Assembly (NCBI GenBank): GCA_964194555.1
Contig: CAXMMT010000011.1
Coordinates: 1-33,441 of the forward strand
DNA from: SZUA-217 sp964194555
GTDB taxonomy: Bacteria; Actinomycetota; Acidimicrobiia; Spongiisociales; ZC4RG35
Length of the DNA: 33,441 nt
Direction: 5' to 3'
The notes under the pieces are model-generated. The model saw only the letters and a list, made by a program, of their open reading frames with translations, made no database searches and was not told the DNA's origin. Position numbers and translations under genes: made by a program. Positions within the stretch are counted from its first letter, which is position 1; each line of letters begins with the position of its first letter. This document shows positions 1 to 8,067 of the stretch, piece by piece.

Positions 1-201
1 TGCGAGCAATGTATCGCCATGGGTGACACCTGGGTCCATCTCCGCTCCTGCCTGGATTGTGGGGTGGTGGGCTGCTGTGACAACTCCAAGAATCGACACG
101 CACGAGGGCACTGGGAACAGCGCGGCCATCCACTCGTCACCTCGATCGAGCCCGGCGAGACCTGGAGATACTGCTTCGCTGACGATGTGATGGTGATGTG
201 A
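1..201 (+). CDS. UBP-type zinc finger protein (5' end outside window)
   Basis: The last 66 codons of a gene that begins before the window. The visible part is rich in potential zinc ligands: a CEQC pair at the very start, CLDCG, a CC pair, and histidines in the stretch NRHARGHWEQRGH, followed by the ending GETWRYCFADDVMV. This spacing and the HARGH..RGHP pattern match the UBP zinc finger (ZnF-UBP) family, which in eukaryotes binds the free C-terminus of ubiquitin; bacterial members are small proteins of unknown role. The stop TGA overlaps the GTG start of the next gene in a GTGA, so the two are probably translationally coupled. An in-frame ATG at 19 exists but would lose the first CxxC pair, so the true start lies upstream. 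The family call is fairly safe; the function is unknown. Confidence 0.8.
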   Translation, partial: CEQCIAMGDTWVHLRSCLDCGVVGCCDNSKNRHARGHWEQRGHPLVTSIEPGETWRYCFADDVMVM

Positions 202-1853
202 CCGAACGACGCCCCGTCATACTCGCTGTCGACGATGAGCCTGGGGTACTGAGCGCGGTACAGCGGGACTTGAGATCCAACTACGCCGCCGACTACCGAA
301 TCATCGGTGCCACCGGAGGCCAGGAGGCGATCGAGACGATCAAAGAGCTTGCCCTCCGAGGCGAGCCATTGGCCCTGATTCTCTCGGATCAGCGAATGCC
401 GGTCGTAACGGGGGTGGATGTCCTTCGGGAATCGCTCGAACTGTTCCCCACCGCCAAGAAAGCTCTGTTGACGGCCTATGCCGACACCGATGTGGCGATC
501 GACGCCATCAATGACATCGGGCTTGACAACTACATCATGAAGCCCTGGGATCCGCCCGACCAGAATCTCTACCCGGTTCTCGATGATCTGCTCAGCGACT
601 GGCAGGCAGGGTTCCGGCCGACGTTCGACGGAATACGAATCATCAGTCAGGAATGGTCAAAGCCGGCCTTTGAGCTCAAAGCCTTTCTCGCCATGAATCA
701 GATCCCATATCGATCATTCACGCTGGAGAAAGACCCCGAAGCCGACCGTCTCATGGAGTCGGCAGGTGTCGAACTCGTCGACCTTCCGCTCGTTGTTCTC
801 ACCGATGGTGAACCCCTCACCAACCCGAACACAAACGAGCTCGCCGAGCGCATCGGTCTGAAAACCCATGCCAGTTCGCCGACCTACGACGTGGCAATCG
901 TGGGCGCCGGCCCTGCCGGATTGGCTGCCGCGGTTTACGGAGCATCGGAGGGTCTCAAGACGGTCCTCATCGAGTCATCGGCGCCAGGGGGTCAGGCAGC
1001 ACAGTCGACTCTGATCGAGAACTACCTGGGCTTCCCGAAGGGCATCAGCGGAGCGGACCTCGCCCGACGAGCGTACTCCCAGGCGACGCGTCTGGGCGCA
1101 GAGATCCTGGTCCCGGCAGAAGTCGAGAGGATCGAGCGCAAGGATCCATACAAGATCCTCCACATGGTGGACGGTTCCACCCTTACGGCCAAGGCCTTGA
1201 TAGTGACCAGTGGCGTCGAGTACCGTCGCCTATCTGCCGATGGTCTGGACAGATTGTCGGGAGCGGGCGTGTACTACGGCACTTCGAACATCGAGGCCAA
1301 CTATCACCGTGACCAGCCGATGTATATCGTCGGTGGTGGCAACTCCGCCGGTCAGGCGGCACTCTTTCTCACCAGATTCACCGACTCGGTGACCATTGCC
1401 ATACGGCGGACTGACTTGGGCGAAACGATGTCGCAGTACCTCATCGACAACATCGCCGCCAACGACTCCGTTTCCCTCCTACCCAGGTCACGGGTCCTGG
1501 AGGCCAAAGGCAGCGACCATCTCGAGTCGATTGTCTTCCTTGATCTCGATTCCAAGGAGACCACCGAAGTGGATGCGGGTGCCCTTTTCATCTTCGTTGG
1601 TCAGAAGGCGCACACCGACTGGCTTGGCGACGTAGTCCAACTCGACGATCGCGGTTTCGTCCTCTCAGGGACAGACATAGACCAGCTCAAGGGGTGGTCC
1701 GTCGATCGGGAGCCGATGCCCCTGGAAACCTCGGTCCCCGGGATCTTCGTGGCGGGAGACGTCCGCCATGGCTCGATTCGGCGAGTGGCCGGTGCCACCG
1801 GGGAAGGCTCAACCGCTATTCGCTTCGTGCATCAGCACCTGGCGTCTCTGTGA
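198..1853 (+). CDS. Fused response regulator receiver / thioredoxin reductase-like flavoprotein lacking redox cysteines
   Basis: 551 residues. Residues 7-130 form a receiver domain with the acidic pair D12-D13, the phospho-acceptor D64 in LSDQRMP, and K115 in the KPW motif. Residues about 145-222 look like a thioredoxin/glutaredoxin-fold module whose active site position carries WSKP rather than CxxC. Residues 230-551 are a thioredoxin-reductase-type FAD/NAD(P) module: GAGPAG at 236-241, the nucleotide motif GGGNSA at 379-384, and the FAD-binding GIFVAGD near 515-521. The usual CxxC of thioredoxin reductase is replaced by GTSN at 361-364, and the whole protein contains no cysteine. It may bind FAD and NAD(P)H but should not reduce disulfides in the normal way. 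GTG start overlapping the upstream stop (GTGA); the stop overlaps the next start the same way. Likely a phosphorylation-controlled flavin sensor or output protein paired with the downstream kinase (inference). Confidence 0.88.
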   Translation: MTERRPVILAVDDEPGVLSAVQRDLRSNYAADYRIIGATGGQEAIETIKELALRGEPLALILSDQRMPVVTGVDVLRESLELFPTAKKALLTAYADTDVAIDAINDIGLDNYIMKPWDPPDQNLYPVLDDLLSDWQAGFRPTFDGIRIISQEWSKPAFELKAFLAMNQIPYRSFTLEKDPEADRLMESAGVELVDLPLVVLTDGEPLTNPNTNELAERIGLKTHASSPTYDVAIVGAGPAGLAAAVYGASEGLKTVLIESSAPGGQAAQSTLIENYLGFPKGISGADLARRAYSQATRLGAEILVPAEVERIERKDPYKILHMVDGSTLTAKALIVTSGVEYRRLSADGLDRLSGAGVYYGTSNIEANYHRDQPMYIVGGGNSAGQAALFLTRFTDSVTIAIRRTDLGETMSQYLIDNIAANDSVSLLPRSRVLEAKGSDHLESIVFLDLDSKETTEVDAGALFIFVGQKAHTDWLGDVVQLDDRGFVLSGTDIDQLKGWSVDREPMPLETSVPGIFVAGDVRHGSIRRVAGATGEGSTAIRFVHQHLASL

Positions 1854-3202
1854 CGACCACGGCCGAGATTCTCCGCGGGCTTCCCTACTTCGCCGACCTC
1901 GGCGACGACCTGATCGAGAGTGTCTGCGAGCTGTCAGAGCAGATAGACCTGGAATCCGGGGATGTGATCATCAAAGAGGGCAGCGAGTCCGAAGAGATGT
2001 ATGTGGTTGCTGAGGGCGAACTGGTCGTGACCAAGCTCAGTGGAGGCAAGGAGGTCGAGCTCGCCCGGATCAATCCAGGTGAGGTAGTCGGAGAGATCGC
2101 CCTGCTGGACGAGGCGCCCCGGACTGCGACCGTCGCGGCATCGGCGAAGACGCTCGCGATCAGAATCCCGGTGTCGGCTTTTGAGGCTCTTCTAGGGGAC
2201 CCCCGCGTCGTCAGACGTATGTTCCGAACGGTCACATCACGGCTCCGGGGGATCGAGGACACCCTCCGACATGAGGAACGCATGGCCGCCCTGGGAAAGA
2301 TGGCTGCCCAGTTGATGCACGAGCTGAACAACCCGGCCGCTGCGGTTGGACGCAGTGCCCAGGAGTTGTCACGCATCTACGACGACCTCGGCCGCGAAGC
2401 TGAGACCCTTGCCCTCTCGCTCGGAGAGGGAGCCGAGTTGGTGGCTCCCGACCCGCCTCCCAAGATGTCCTCCCTGGAGAGAAGCGACGCTGAAGATGTG
2501 ATCGCGATGTGGTTATCGGATCACGCAATAGCGGATGCCTGGGAGTTGGCACCGGCTTTGGTAGAGGCCGGTTGGACCACAGACTTGCTCGAGAGAGCCA
2601 CCCACCAGCTAGACCCAAACCTCGTCACCCATTTCGCCCGATGGCTGGCGCTCAGAGAAATGGCCGAGCAAGTGATAGATGAAGTCGGCATCGGTGCCAG
2701 GCGTATCTCTGAGCTGGTGAGGATCGTCAAGGAATACTCCTATCTCGACCAAGCACCGATCCAGGAGATCAACCCCACCGCCGGCATCGCCGACACACTG
2801 GTCCTTCTCAAACACAAGCTTGGCGATATCGAAGTCGTGACTGACTTCGCCGATGATCTGTCCTCCGTCGAGGCGCCCGGCCGCGACCTGAACCAGGTGT
2901 GGACCAATCTCATCGACAACGCCGCCGACGCGATGGATGAGGGAGGCACCCTGGCCATCACGGCGCGAAATGGACCAGGATCGGTGGTCATCATGGTTGC
3001 TGATGGCGGTTCGGGCATGCCTGCTGACGTCGCCGAGCGGATCTTTGACCCCTTCTTCACAACAAAAGAGCCCGGCAAGGGAACCGGGCTGGGGCTCCAT
3101 ACGGTGCACACGATCATCAACAGGGTTGGAGGCGATATCAGCGTGGACAGCACACCCAAGGGTACGACATTCACCGTGACGCTTCCTGCCGTTGCCGGTT
3201 AG
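1850..3202 (+). CDS. Sensor histidine kinase with N-terminal cyclic-nucleotide-binding domain
   Basis: 450 residues from the GTG at 1850, which overlaps the preceding stop by four bases. A longer reading from 1694 would run inside the upstream gene and is unlikely. Residues 8-125 are a CAP/CNB domain with the phosphate-binding cassette GEIALLDEAPRTATV, including E82 and R91, the pair that contacts cyclic nucleotide in active members. The H box is MHELNNPAAA (H157). The ATPase region has the N box NLIDNAADAM (about 353-362), DGGSGMP (about 385-391) and the FFTTKEPGKGTGLGL lid and G2 region (about 402-416). No membrane segment is visible, so it should be cytosolic. Its place directly after a receiver-domain protein makes that protein the likely phosphorylation partner. 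The adjacent cyclase-like gene may provide the ligand. The domain calls are firm; the partnership is inference. Confidence 0.9.
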   Translation: MTTTAEILRGLPYFADLGDDLIESVCELSEQIDLESGDVIIKEGSESEEMYVVAEGELVVTKLSGGKEVELARINPGEVVGEIALLDEAPRTATVAASAKTLAIRIPVSAFEALLGDPRVVRRMFRTVTSRLRGIEDTLRHEERMAALGKMAAQLMHELNNPAAAVGRSAQELSRIYDDLGREAETLALSLGEGAELVAPDPPPKMSSLERSDAEDVIAMWLSDHAIADAWELAPALVEAGWTTDLLERATHQLDPNLVTHFARWLALREMAEQVIDEVGIGARRISELVRIVKEYSYLDQAPIQEINPTAGIADTLVLLKHKLGDIEVVTDFADDLSSVEAPGRDLNQVWTNLIDNAADAMDEGGTLAITARNGPGSVVIMVADGGSGMPADVAERIFDPFFTTKEPGKGTGLGLHTVHTIINRVGGDISVDSTPKGTTFTVTLPAVAG

Positions 3203-3214
3203 CCTCCGATCTCA

Positions 3215-4300
3215 ATGACACTCGATTTGGGCACACCAGACCGGGGATGTCTTCTGTTCGCAGACATCACCGGGTACACCGATTATCTCGCGGGAACCGA
3301 ACTGATGCATGCCCAAGATGTGCTCGCCGACCTGCTGGAGACCCTGGTCAACAGCATCGAGCCGACCTTCAAGCTCTCCAAGCTGGAGGGGGACGCCGCC
3401 TTCGCCTACGCAACGTCGGCATCTCTCAACCCTTCGATGGTCATGGACACCGTCGAGTCGGCATACTTCAGCTTTCGAAAACGACTCCGCGACATCACCC
3501 ACTCAACCACTTGCGAATGTGACGCCTGTGTGATGATCCCATCTCTCGACCTCAAGTTCTTCGTACACGAGGGTGAGTATGTGGTTCGTAAGATCGCCGG
3601 ATCCGAGGAGTTGACCGGGCCCGACGTGATCCTGATCCACCGACTCGCCAAAGGGACGGCGGGAAAGGTGATCGGCAAACCTGCGTTCGCCGTCTACACC
3701 GAGACAACCCTGAACAAGATGTCGATGGATCCGAGCATCCTTGGTTTTGCGCCTCACACAGAGTCTTTCGACGGCATCGGCGATGTCGAGGTTTTTGTCC
3801 AGGATCTCTCGGTTCGCTGGGCCTTCGAGCAGGAACGAAACCGCGACTACGTAACAAGTGAACAGGCGGTTCTCGAAGTGCAGATTGAGACGCCTGCTCC
3901 GCCACCGGTGGTATGGGGTCACCTCACGGATCCCTCGAAACGAATCGTCTGGCAGTCGGCGACGACCAGCCTCGAGTCCGTCACCGGAGGTCGCGCCGGG
4001 GCGGGTTCCATCAACCACTGCATGCATGGCCCCGATCTGATCATCGAACACGTCTCCGATTGGCGCCCTTTCTCATACATAACCTGTCGATACGACATCG
4101 GTGGGGAAATCGAACAGTGGGCATGGACCACTCAACTCGACGAGATGGATCAAGGAACGAAGGTAACAATCAGGCTCTCCGATCCCGGAGCCGAGATCTG
4201 GGACGCAATTGCGTCCCAGATGACCGCCCAGCTCGACCTCGACAGAGCCCAACTGTCCGAGATGCTCCTGGAAGCGGTAGAAACCGAGAACGTCAGCTGA
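3215..4300 (+). CDS. Class III cyclase-like (DUF2652-type) protein with C-terminal SRPBCC domain
   Basis: 361 residues, 12 bases after the kinase gene. Residues 11-200 resemble a class III nucleotide cyclase: LLFADITGYTDYL contains the first metal-type aspartate (D17), KLEGDAAFAY the second (D60), and LKFFVHEGE matches the conserved strand usually read as RIGIHTGE. An inserted cysteine group, CECDAC (C100, C102, C105), precedes that strand. Residues about 222-345 look like an SRPBCC (START/polyketide cyclase-like) ligand-binding fold: VLEVQIETPAPPPVVWGHLTDP, then alternating strands and a final helix. The family resembles proteins annotated as DUF2652. Whether it makes cAMP or cGMP cannot be read from the sequence. 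The neighbouring kinase carries a cyclic-nucleotide-binding domain, which supports a local signalling circuit (inference). Its stop is immediately followed by the reverse stop of the next gene, together forming TGATCA at 4298-4303. Confidence 0.8.
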   Translation: MTLDLGTPDRGCLLFADITGYTDYLAGTELMHAQDVLADLLETLVNSIEPTFKLSKLEGDAAFAYATSASLNPSMVMDTVESAYFSFRKRLRDITHSTTCECDACVMIPSLDLKFFVHEGEYVVRKIAGSEELTGPDVILIHRLAKGTAGKVIGKPAFAVYTETTLNKMSMDPSILGFAPHTESFDGIGDVEVFVQDLSVRWAFEQERNRDYVTSEQAVLEVQIETPAPPPVVWGHLTDPSKRIVWQSATTSLESVTGGRAGAGSINHCMHGPDLIIEHVSDWRPFSYITCRYDIGGEIEQWAWTTQLDEMDQGTKVTIRLSDPGAEIWDAIASQMTAQLDLDRAQLSEMLLEAVETENVS

Positions 4301-5164
4301 TCACGGGCGACGAAACGAAGAGGGGCTTCTTGCGATGAGGACGTCGCAAGCGGAATGTCCCACAAGTCCCTCGGCAACAGTCCCCAACAAAACCATGCGC
4401 GTAGCGGAGGCGCCGCGGTTGGCAACGACGATGAGATCTGCATTCCGCCGTCTCACCACCTCATCGATTGTCTCGGTCGGTGGCCCATCTGCGATCAAGG
4501 TTCGCACTTTCCCGCTCCAGGGCTGCACAAACTCCGCCATTCTATCGGCCGCCACCTCCAGCCGGTACTCACGTGAGGCTTCGAGCTCTTCGCTGAACAT
4601 CCCGGCATCCGATAACACCAGGTCGAAGCGGGAAGGAAGGGAGTAGAGAACGGTGATGTCGGCGTCCGGAAACAAGGCCAGGGAGCGCTCGACGGCCGCA
4701 CGAGAGGTCTCGGAAAAATCGACGCCGGCGATAATCCGACGGTACGGCACGCGTGGTTGACGTCTCACAATGAGCGTGTCTGATGTCGCCTTACGAGCGA
4801 CTCGTCGAGCCACCGGCCCGGCGGTGAAAGCATCGATAGTTGACGAGCCGACCACGAGGAGGTCCGCGTTCTTGGCACGGGACGCGAGCTCCCACGCCGG
4901 CGATCCCTTCGAGACGACGAGACTGACATCGACGCTGCTCCGCTCCCGACACCAGGCAGCGAGCTTCTCGGCCTGAGTCTGTTGATGTTCGCGCATCAGC
5001 TTCGCAAGACCTGGATCGATCATTGCTTCGCCCACCGGCTCGATCACATGAACCAGAATGAGATCGACCCCTGCGCTCTCAGCGATGATCCGCGAGCGAT
5101 CGGCGACGCGCCGACCCATCGCGGTGAGATCAACGCCCGCTACAAGAGCCCGCAAAAGTGCCAC
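4301..5164 (-). CDS. Universal stress protein, tandem UspA domains
   Basis: 287 residues with two UspA repeats. The first (about 1-135) has ALVAGVDL, LILVHVIEP and NADLLVVGSSTIDAFTAGPVARRVARKATSDTLIVR. The second (about 140-282) has RRIIAGVDFSETSRAAVERSLAL and NADLIVVANRGASATRMVLLGTVAEGLVGHSACDVLIAR. The second repeat keeps a recognisable ATP-binding glycine pattern. Such proteins are cytosolic stress and energy-state proteins of mostly unspecified function. GTG start at 5164. It lies downstream of the aat gene on the same strand, with a palindromic repeat between them. It converges with the cyclase-like gene with zero bases between stops, so no separate terminator fits there. Confidence 0.9.
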   Translation of the reverse strand: MALLRALVAGVDLTAMGRRVADRSRIIAESAGVDLILVHVIEPVGEAMIDPGLAKLMREHQQTQAEKLAAWCRERSSVDVSLVVSKGSPAWELASRAKNADLLVVGSSTIDAFTAGPVARRVARKATSDTLIVRRQPRVPYRRIIAGVDFSETSRAAVERSLALFPDADITVLYSLPSRFDLVLSDAGMFSEELEASREYRLEVAADRMAEFVQPWSGKVRTLIADGPPTETIDEVVRRRNADLIVVANRGASATRMVLLGTVAEGLVGHSACDVLIARSPSSFRRP

Positions 5165-5187
5165 TCGCTGAGCACGACCGCGACTCT

Positions 5188-5239
5188 AGTGGCCCGTCGC
5201 CCAATTGATGCCGCTGGGCTATTTGGGCGACGGGCTCCT
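5188..5239. repeat. Short palindromic repeat, copy C (internally deleted form)
   Basis: Starts AGTGGCCCGTCG and ends CGACGGGCTCCT. The arms AGTGGCCCGTCGCCCAA and its near-perfect reverse complement agree at 15 of 17 positions and would form a long hairpin around a loop of roughly 18 bases. The inside, ATTGATGCCGC followed by GCTATTTGGGCGAC, matches the two inner edges of the copy at 26769-26931, so this looks like the same element with its centre removed. The right end overlaps the stop codon (TAG on the minus strand, 5238-5240) of the aat gene. It sits between aat and the universal stress gene and could act as a terminator or processing site. Confidence 0.75.
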
Positions 5240-5915
5240 AGCCACTCGCATCGTCGCATGAACCGGCGAACGGCCCCGACAATGTGAGAGCTTTCCCGAG
5301 CTCGTCGAGATAGACCTCGCGGCCGATGATCTCAGCCCCGAGTGACTCCAGATGAGGCGTCTGCCATTGCACATCGAGGAGACTTCCCCCACCTTCGTTC
5401 ATGACCACGACGAGATGGACAAGAGCTACCTTTGACGCATCCGTGGTTCGGTGGAACATCGACTCGCCGGCAAAAAGACCCCCAATTGCAACTCCGTACA
5501 GGCCTCCGACGAGCTCTCTGTCGGAGTCCCACACTTCTATGGAGTGAGCCCACCCGAGATGATGCAGTTCGGAGTAGGCCTCGATGAAATCCGACGTGAT
5601 CCACGAATCGTCGCGCTCGGGGTAGGCACATCCAGCTATCACGCCGGCAAAGTCCTCGTCCACAGTGACGATGTATCGCCGCGAGGAATGACGCAGGGAT
5701 CTTGTGATGCGAAGCCCACCGAGGGGGATGACGGCACGCTGGACCGGCGACCACCATCCCAAGTGCCCATCCGGCAGGTGCATCGGGAACATGCCCTTGC
5801 GGTATGCCTGCAGAATCGTCCCCGGTGACAGATCCCCTCCGACCGCCACCACGTCGCCATCGGCCGTGAGAGGATCGGGCAAATCGAAACGTGATCTCAT
5901 CGGCTCCATGGGCAT
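5238..5915 (-). CDS. aat: Leucyl/phenylalanyl-tRNA--protein transferase
   Basis: 225 residues from the ATG at 5915. Reading further upstream to 5981 would overlap the divergent gene, and the family normally begins close to the FPDP-like segment, here RFDLPDPLTADGDVVAVGGDLSPGTI. Family hallmarks are AYRKGMFPMH, WWSPVQRAVIPL, ITRSLR, YPERDDSWITSDFIEAY, LGWAHSIEVW, LVGGLYGVAIGGLFAGESMFHRTTDASKVAL and LLDVQWQTPHLESLGAEIIGREVY. The enzyme transfers Leu or Phe from aminoacyl-tRNA to N-terminal Arg or Lys of proteins, marking them for ClpAP/ClpS degradation (N-degron pathway). The stop TAG is formed by the end of repeat copy C. It is divergent from the quinone oxidoreductase gene with about 50 bases between starts. 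Confidence 0.95.
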   Translation of the reverse strand: MPMEPMRSRFDLPDPLTADGDVVAVGGDLSPGTILQAYRKGMFPMHLPDGHLGWWSPVQRAVIPLGGLRITRSLRHSSRRYIVTVDEDFAGVIAGCAYPERDDSWITSDFIEAYSELHHLGWAHSIEVWDSDRELVGGLYGVAIGGLFAGESMFHRTTDASKVALVHLVVVMNEGGGSLLDVQWQTPHLESLGAEIIGREVYLDELGKALTLSGPFAGSCDDASG

Positions 5916-5967
5916 GACCCTGATTGTGTCAGAGCCGCGAGGGCAATGACTGTCGTAGGCTGGCCCG

Positions 5968-6939
5968 ATGCGCGCCCTCATATGTGACGACTACCGGGGA
6001 ATCGACGCCCTACGGGTCGGAGAACTCCCCGAGCCAGAACCAACACCAGGTTCGGTGCTCATCGATGTTGAAGCTGTTGCGGTCAACTTCGCCGACACGC
6101 TGATAGTCAAAGGTGAGTACCAGACCAGACCCGACCCCCCTTTCGCCCCCGGTTACGAAGTGGCGGGGACGGTGGTCGTCGCCAACCAGGCGGACGGTAT
6201 CTCGCCGGGCGACCGGGTGTGCGGGTTCCACTGGTACGGGGGCATGGCTGAGAGGATGGTAATGGCTGCCCGGAACACCACGATGCTCCCGGAGTCGATC
6301 CCCTTCGAGGTGGGCGCCACCCTTCCAGGCACCTATGGAACCTCATATCACGCATTGGTCGACCGGGCAGAGCTTCAGAAAGACGAGACATTGCTGGTCC
6401 TGGGTGCCGCCGGTGGCGTCGGATTGGCGGCCGTCCAGATCGGCAAGGTCCTCGGCGCCGAGGTGGTGGCCGCGGTCTCCTCGGCCGCAAAAGCACGATT
6501 GGTCTCCGAAGCGGGGGCAGACCATGTCATTCGATACGACGAGACCCCACTGAGGGACGGCATCGATGCGGCAACCGACGGAGCGGGTGTTGACGTCGTT
6601 TACGACCCTGTGGGCGGTGAGGTGACAGAACTCGCTCTGCGATCAACGCGGTGGGGTGGCCGGCTTCTGGTCATTGGCTTCGCCACGGGAACCATCCCGG
6701 AGATTCCTCTCAATCTCCCCCTCCTCAAAGGCAACTCCGTTGTCGGTGTTTACTGGGGCCGCTTCACCATGGAAGAGCCGGACAGCCACGCTGCCAACTC
6801 GGACCAGGTTGTGGAGTGGGTTGACCAGGGCAAGCTCAAGCCCGTCATTCAGAAGACATATTCGCTCGACGACGGACAGGATGCGCTGCGCTGGGTCGCC
6901 GATCGAAAGGCTGTGGGACGCGTCATCATCATCCCGTGA
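5968..6939 (+). CDS. NADPH:quinone oxidoreductase-like protein (MDR/zinc-independent ADH family)
   Basis: 323 residues. An N-terminal GroES-like domain (about 1-125, with VAVNFADTLIVKGEY and PFAPGYEVAGTVV) is followed by a Rossmann domain with the dinucleotide motif LGAAGGVGLAAVQIGK near residue 150. The zinc-ligand set of true alcohol dehydrogenases is absent, as in quinone oxidoreductases (Qor). The reaction would be NAD(P)H-dependent reduction of quinones or other electrophilic carbonyls. Its TGA stop overlaps the GTG start of the following FAD oxidoreductase, so the two are probably cotranscribed. The substrate is not predictable. Confidence 0.88.
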   Translation: MRALICDDYRGIDALRVGELPEPEPTPGSVLIDVEAVAVNFADTLIVKGEYQTRPDPPFAPGYEVAGTVVVANQADGISPGDRVCGFHWYGGMAERMVMAARNTTMLPESIPFEVGATLPGTYGTSYHALVDRAELQKDETLLVLGAAGGVGLAAVQIGKVLGAEVVAAVSSAAKARLVSEAGADHVIRYDETPLRDGIDAATDGAGVDVVYDPVGGEVTELALRSTRWGGRLLVIGFATGTIPEIPLNLPLLKGNSVVGVYWGRFTMEEPDSHAANSDQVVEWVDQGKLKPVIQKTYSLDDGQDALRWVADRKAVGRVIIIP

Positions 6940-8051
6940 CAGACTTCGTTGTCATCGGAGGGGGCATCGCCGGAGTTTCGGCGGCCGCCCACTTGGCTCC
7001 TCGCGGCTCGGTGACCCTGGTCGAGATGGAATCGGTGCTGGCCTATCACACCACCGGCCGCTCAGCGGCACTTTTTGTCGTCAACTACGGAACGCAAGGG
7101 TCACGTCCTCTCTCTCTTGCCAGTCGAGCTTTCTTGCAGAATCCACCTGAGGATTCGACCGATGCTCCCTTGCTCACACCGCGCGGCCTCCTCTGGATCG
7201 CTGGCGAGTCGCAGATGTCCGGCCTGATGGAGATCGCTCGGGAGGGTCGGGAATCAGGGGCTGGATCAGAGTTGATTTCGCGGGAGGATGTTCTGGATCT
7301 CGTACCGGTCCTGGACCCGAGCCACATCACCGGTGGCTTGTTCGAGCCATCTGCGAAAGACGTCGATGTCTCAGCCTTGCATCAGGCATTCGTCCGCATA
7401 GCCCGCAAGCATGACGCTGAGATCCGAACCCGATCTCCTGTAACCGCGATTGAGCGGAAAGGGTCTGGATGGGTCGTCGAGGCAGGCGGGCACACGATCC
7501 CATGCCGTGCAATCGTCAACGCCGGCGGAGCCTGGGGCGACCGTATCGCCGCCCTCGCCAACATCGAGCCGATTGGTCTCCAACCGATGCGTCGGACCGC
7601 CTTCATGGTTCCCGGAGATCAGAAGTACGCCGACTGGCCAATGGTGGTCGACACCCAACAGCGTTTCTACTTCAAGCCGGACGGAGCCCAGTTGCTCTGC
7701 TCACTCGCCGAGGAGGAGCCGTCCCACCCAACGGACGCCAAACCACAGATGGAGGATGTCGCGCTGGCGATAGAGTTGATCAACGAGTCAACCACGCTCG
7801 GGATACGCTCGGTCAACTCGCAATGGACCGGTCTGCGCACCTTTTCGCCAGATCGAGATCTGGTGGTCGGTGAAGAACCCATGGCACCCGGATTCTTCTG
7901 GCTTGTCGGTCAGGGAGGCACCGGTATTCAGACCTCGCCCGCCTACGGTGCTTTGCTTGCCAGTCAAGTGCTCGGCATAGGGATTCCGGAATCGCTGGCT
8001 GACGCGGGGGTGGACCCGGTGACCACCGATCCCGGACGCTTCAGGAACTAG
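6936..8051 (+). CDS. FAD-dependent oxidoreductase, DAO family
   Basis: 371 residues from a GTG that overlaps the preceding stop (GTGA). The N-terminus VVIGGGIAGVSAAAHLAPRGSVTLVE is a classical FAD-binding Rossmann motif with an acidic residue ending strand 2. HTTGRSAALFVVNYG follows, a segment resembling D-arginine dehydrogenase / glycine oxidase-like members. IVNAGGAWGDRIA (about 189-200) and the C-terminal GLRTFSPDRDLVVGE and FFWLVGQGGTGIQTSPAYG complete the family pattern. It probably oxidises an amine or D-amino acid, delivering electrons to oxygen or a quinone. It converges on the RDD gene after 16 bases with no recognisable terminator. Confidence 0.88.
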   Translation: MTDFVVIGGGIAGVSAAAHLAPRGSVTLVEMESVLAYHTTGRSAALFVVNYGTQGSRPLSLASRAFLQNPPEDSTDAPLLTPRGLLWIAGESQMSGLMEIAREGRESGAGSELISREDVLDLVPVLDPSHITGGLFEPSAKDVDVSALHQAFVRIARKHDAEIRTRSPVTAIERKGSGWVVEAGGHTIPCRAIVNAGGAWGDRIAALANIEPIGLQPMRRTAFMVPGDQKYADWPMVVDTQQRFYFKPDGAQLLCSLAEEEPSHPTDAKPQMEDVALAIELINESTTLGIRSVNSQWTGLRTFSPDRDLVVGEEPMAPGFFWLVGQGGTGIQTSPAYGALLASQVLGIGIPESLADAGVDPVTTDPGRFRN

Positions 8052-8067
8052 CCCGAGCCGTTTTGGC

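Noticed and set aside
1694..1849. N-terminal extension of the histidine kinase back to 1694.
   Set aside because: Would overlap 150 bases of the flavoprotein gene with an Arg-rich, domainless sequence; the GTG at 1850 fits the overlap pattern of the operon.
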